A stretch of 49,841 nucleotides of DNA. Source: Brevundimonas vesicularis NBRC 12165. Lineage in GTDB: Bacteria; Pseudomonadota; Alphaproteobacteria; Caulobacterales; Caulobacteraceae. Positions 49,613 to 49,841 of this stretch are shown here, piece after piece. Made by a program: the position numbers and the translations under genes. Every line of letters begins with the position of its first letter. Position 1 is the first letter of the stretch. The DNA lies in NCBI RefSeq assembly GCF_001592205.1, contig NZ_BCWM01000023.1, forward strand, positions 1-49,841, given 5' to 3'. The notes beneath the pieces were generated by a model that worked only from the letters and a program-made list of their open reading frames with translations, ran no database searches and was not told the DNA's origin.

Positions 49613-49841
49613 ATGAAGAAGTTCGCTTCGCTGATGGCCGGCGCCGCCGCGCTCGCCATGATTGCCGCCCCCGCAATGGCTGGCACCGTCTATCAGGGTT
49701 CGGCTACCGGTACCGTCAACCTCGGCTTCTTTGGTACCCTGTCGGGAACCACCAACAACACCTTCGTGGTCGGTCTGGTCGATGCCCTGAACCCTAGCGT
49801 CAACAGCAATGTCTCGCTGATCACCATCTCGGGCAGCTCGG
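49613..49841 (+). CDS. Secreted protein, truncated by window end
   Basis: The first 76 residues of a secreted protein: a signal peptide (MKKFASLMAGAAALAMIAA-PAMA-GT) followed by Gly/Thr/Ser/Asn-rich sequence (YQGSATGTVNLGFFGTLSGTTNNTF). GGAGAG precedes the ATG by 7 nt. The composition resembles surface or adhesin-like proteins, but the family is not recognisable from this part. It lies under a CtrA-type promoter. Confidence 0.65.
   Translation, partial: MKKFASLMAGAAALAMIAAPAMAGTVYQGSATGTVNLGFFGTLSGTTNNTFVVGLVDALNPSVNSNVSLITISGSS

Noticed and set aside
1..49841. CRISPR array or phage
   Set aside because: No regularly spaced direct repeats, cas genes, or phage structural genes were seen.

Overview
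The window is a stretch of high-GC chromosome from an alphaproteobacterium, most likely Caulobacterales and probably Brevundimonas-like. This is inferred from the roughly two-thirds GC content, the PhaZ/phasin, RegB/RegA-SCO and ParD-like/Map neighbourhoods, and two TTAA-N7-TTAAC boxes of the kind bound by the cell-cycle regulator CtrA. Genus is an inference; no 16S rRNA is present. There is no CRISPR array, prophage, integrase or recognisable transposase. Most of the window is core genome; accessory-looking parts are a lower-GC DUF3800 gene, a broken chemoreceptor, a gene remnant and a few small palindromic elements.

Left part (1-12.8 kb): a phosphorus-uptake block on the minus strand (a lone PstS, PhnC-PhnD-PhnE, then a DUF2254 membrane protein) with Pho-box-like sites; a polyamine pair (ornithine decarboxylase and a deoxyhypusine-synthase-like enzyme, probably making homospermidine) separated by a REP-like inverted repeat; a His-rich CobW/G3E GTPase; a PhnA-domain protein; NAD synthetase flanked by a 148-bp MITE-like element; and a two-gene ParD-like/methionine aminopeptidase operon.

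Middle (12.9-31.4 kb): an orphan Rieske oxygenase, adenosine kinase, a DcsG-like ATP-grasp enzyme, a PAS chemoreceptor interrupted by an in-frame TAG, a MarR regulator, endonuclease III with an amine oxidase, an EmrA-EmrB-TetR efflux operon, creatininase-phasin (the phasin apparently starting at CTG), a MarR protein with a histone-like Lys/Ala tail, YciB and FtsY, a secreted hydrolase, a class A penicillin-binding protein and an LprI-like protein.

Right part (31.4-49.8 kb): a YgjP-type metallopeptidase, PHB depolymerase, SCO with the redox regulators RegB/RegA, DUF3800, DnaX, a lipoprotein with an ExbD/TolR-like domain, SRP RNA, NudC, KdsB, a membrane cytochrome c, a RutE-like reductase, YbaB-RecR, RmuC, a membrane protein/HTH/membrane protein module, a GumN protein, tRNA-Gly(CCC), and two secreted proteins each preceded by a CtrA-type box; the last is cut by the window end.

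Functional threads: phosphorus acquisition (PstS, PhnCDE), polyhydroxyalkanoate storage (phasin, PhaZ), redox control of respiration (SCO, RegBA, cytochrome c), envelope growth (PBP1A, KdsB, YciB) and SRP targeting (FtsY and SRP RNA in the same window). Tight NTGA start/stop overlaps are common and use ATG, GTG, TTG and apparently CTG starts.
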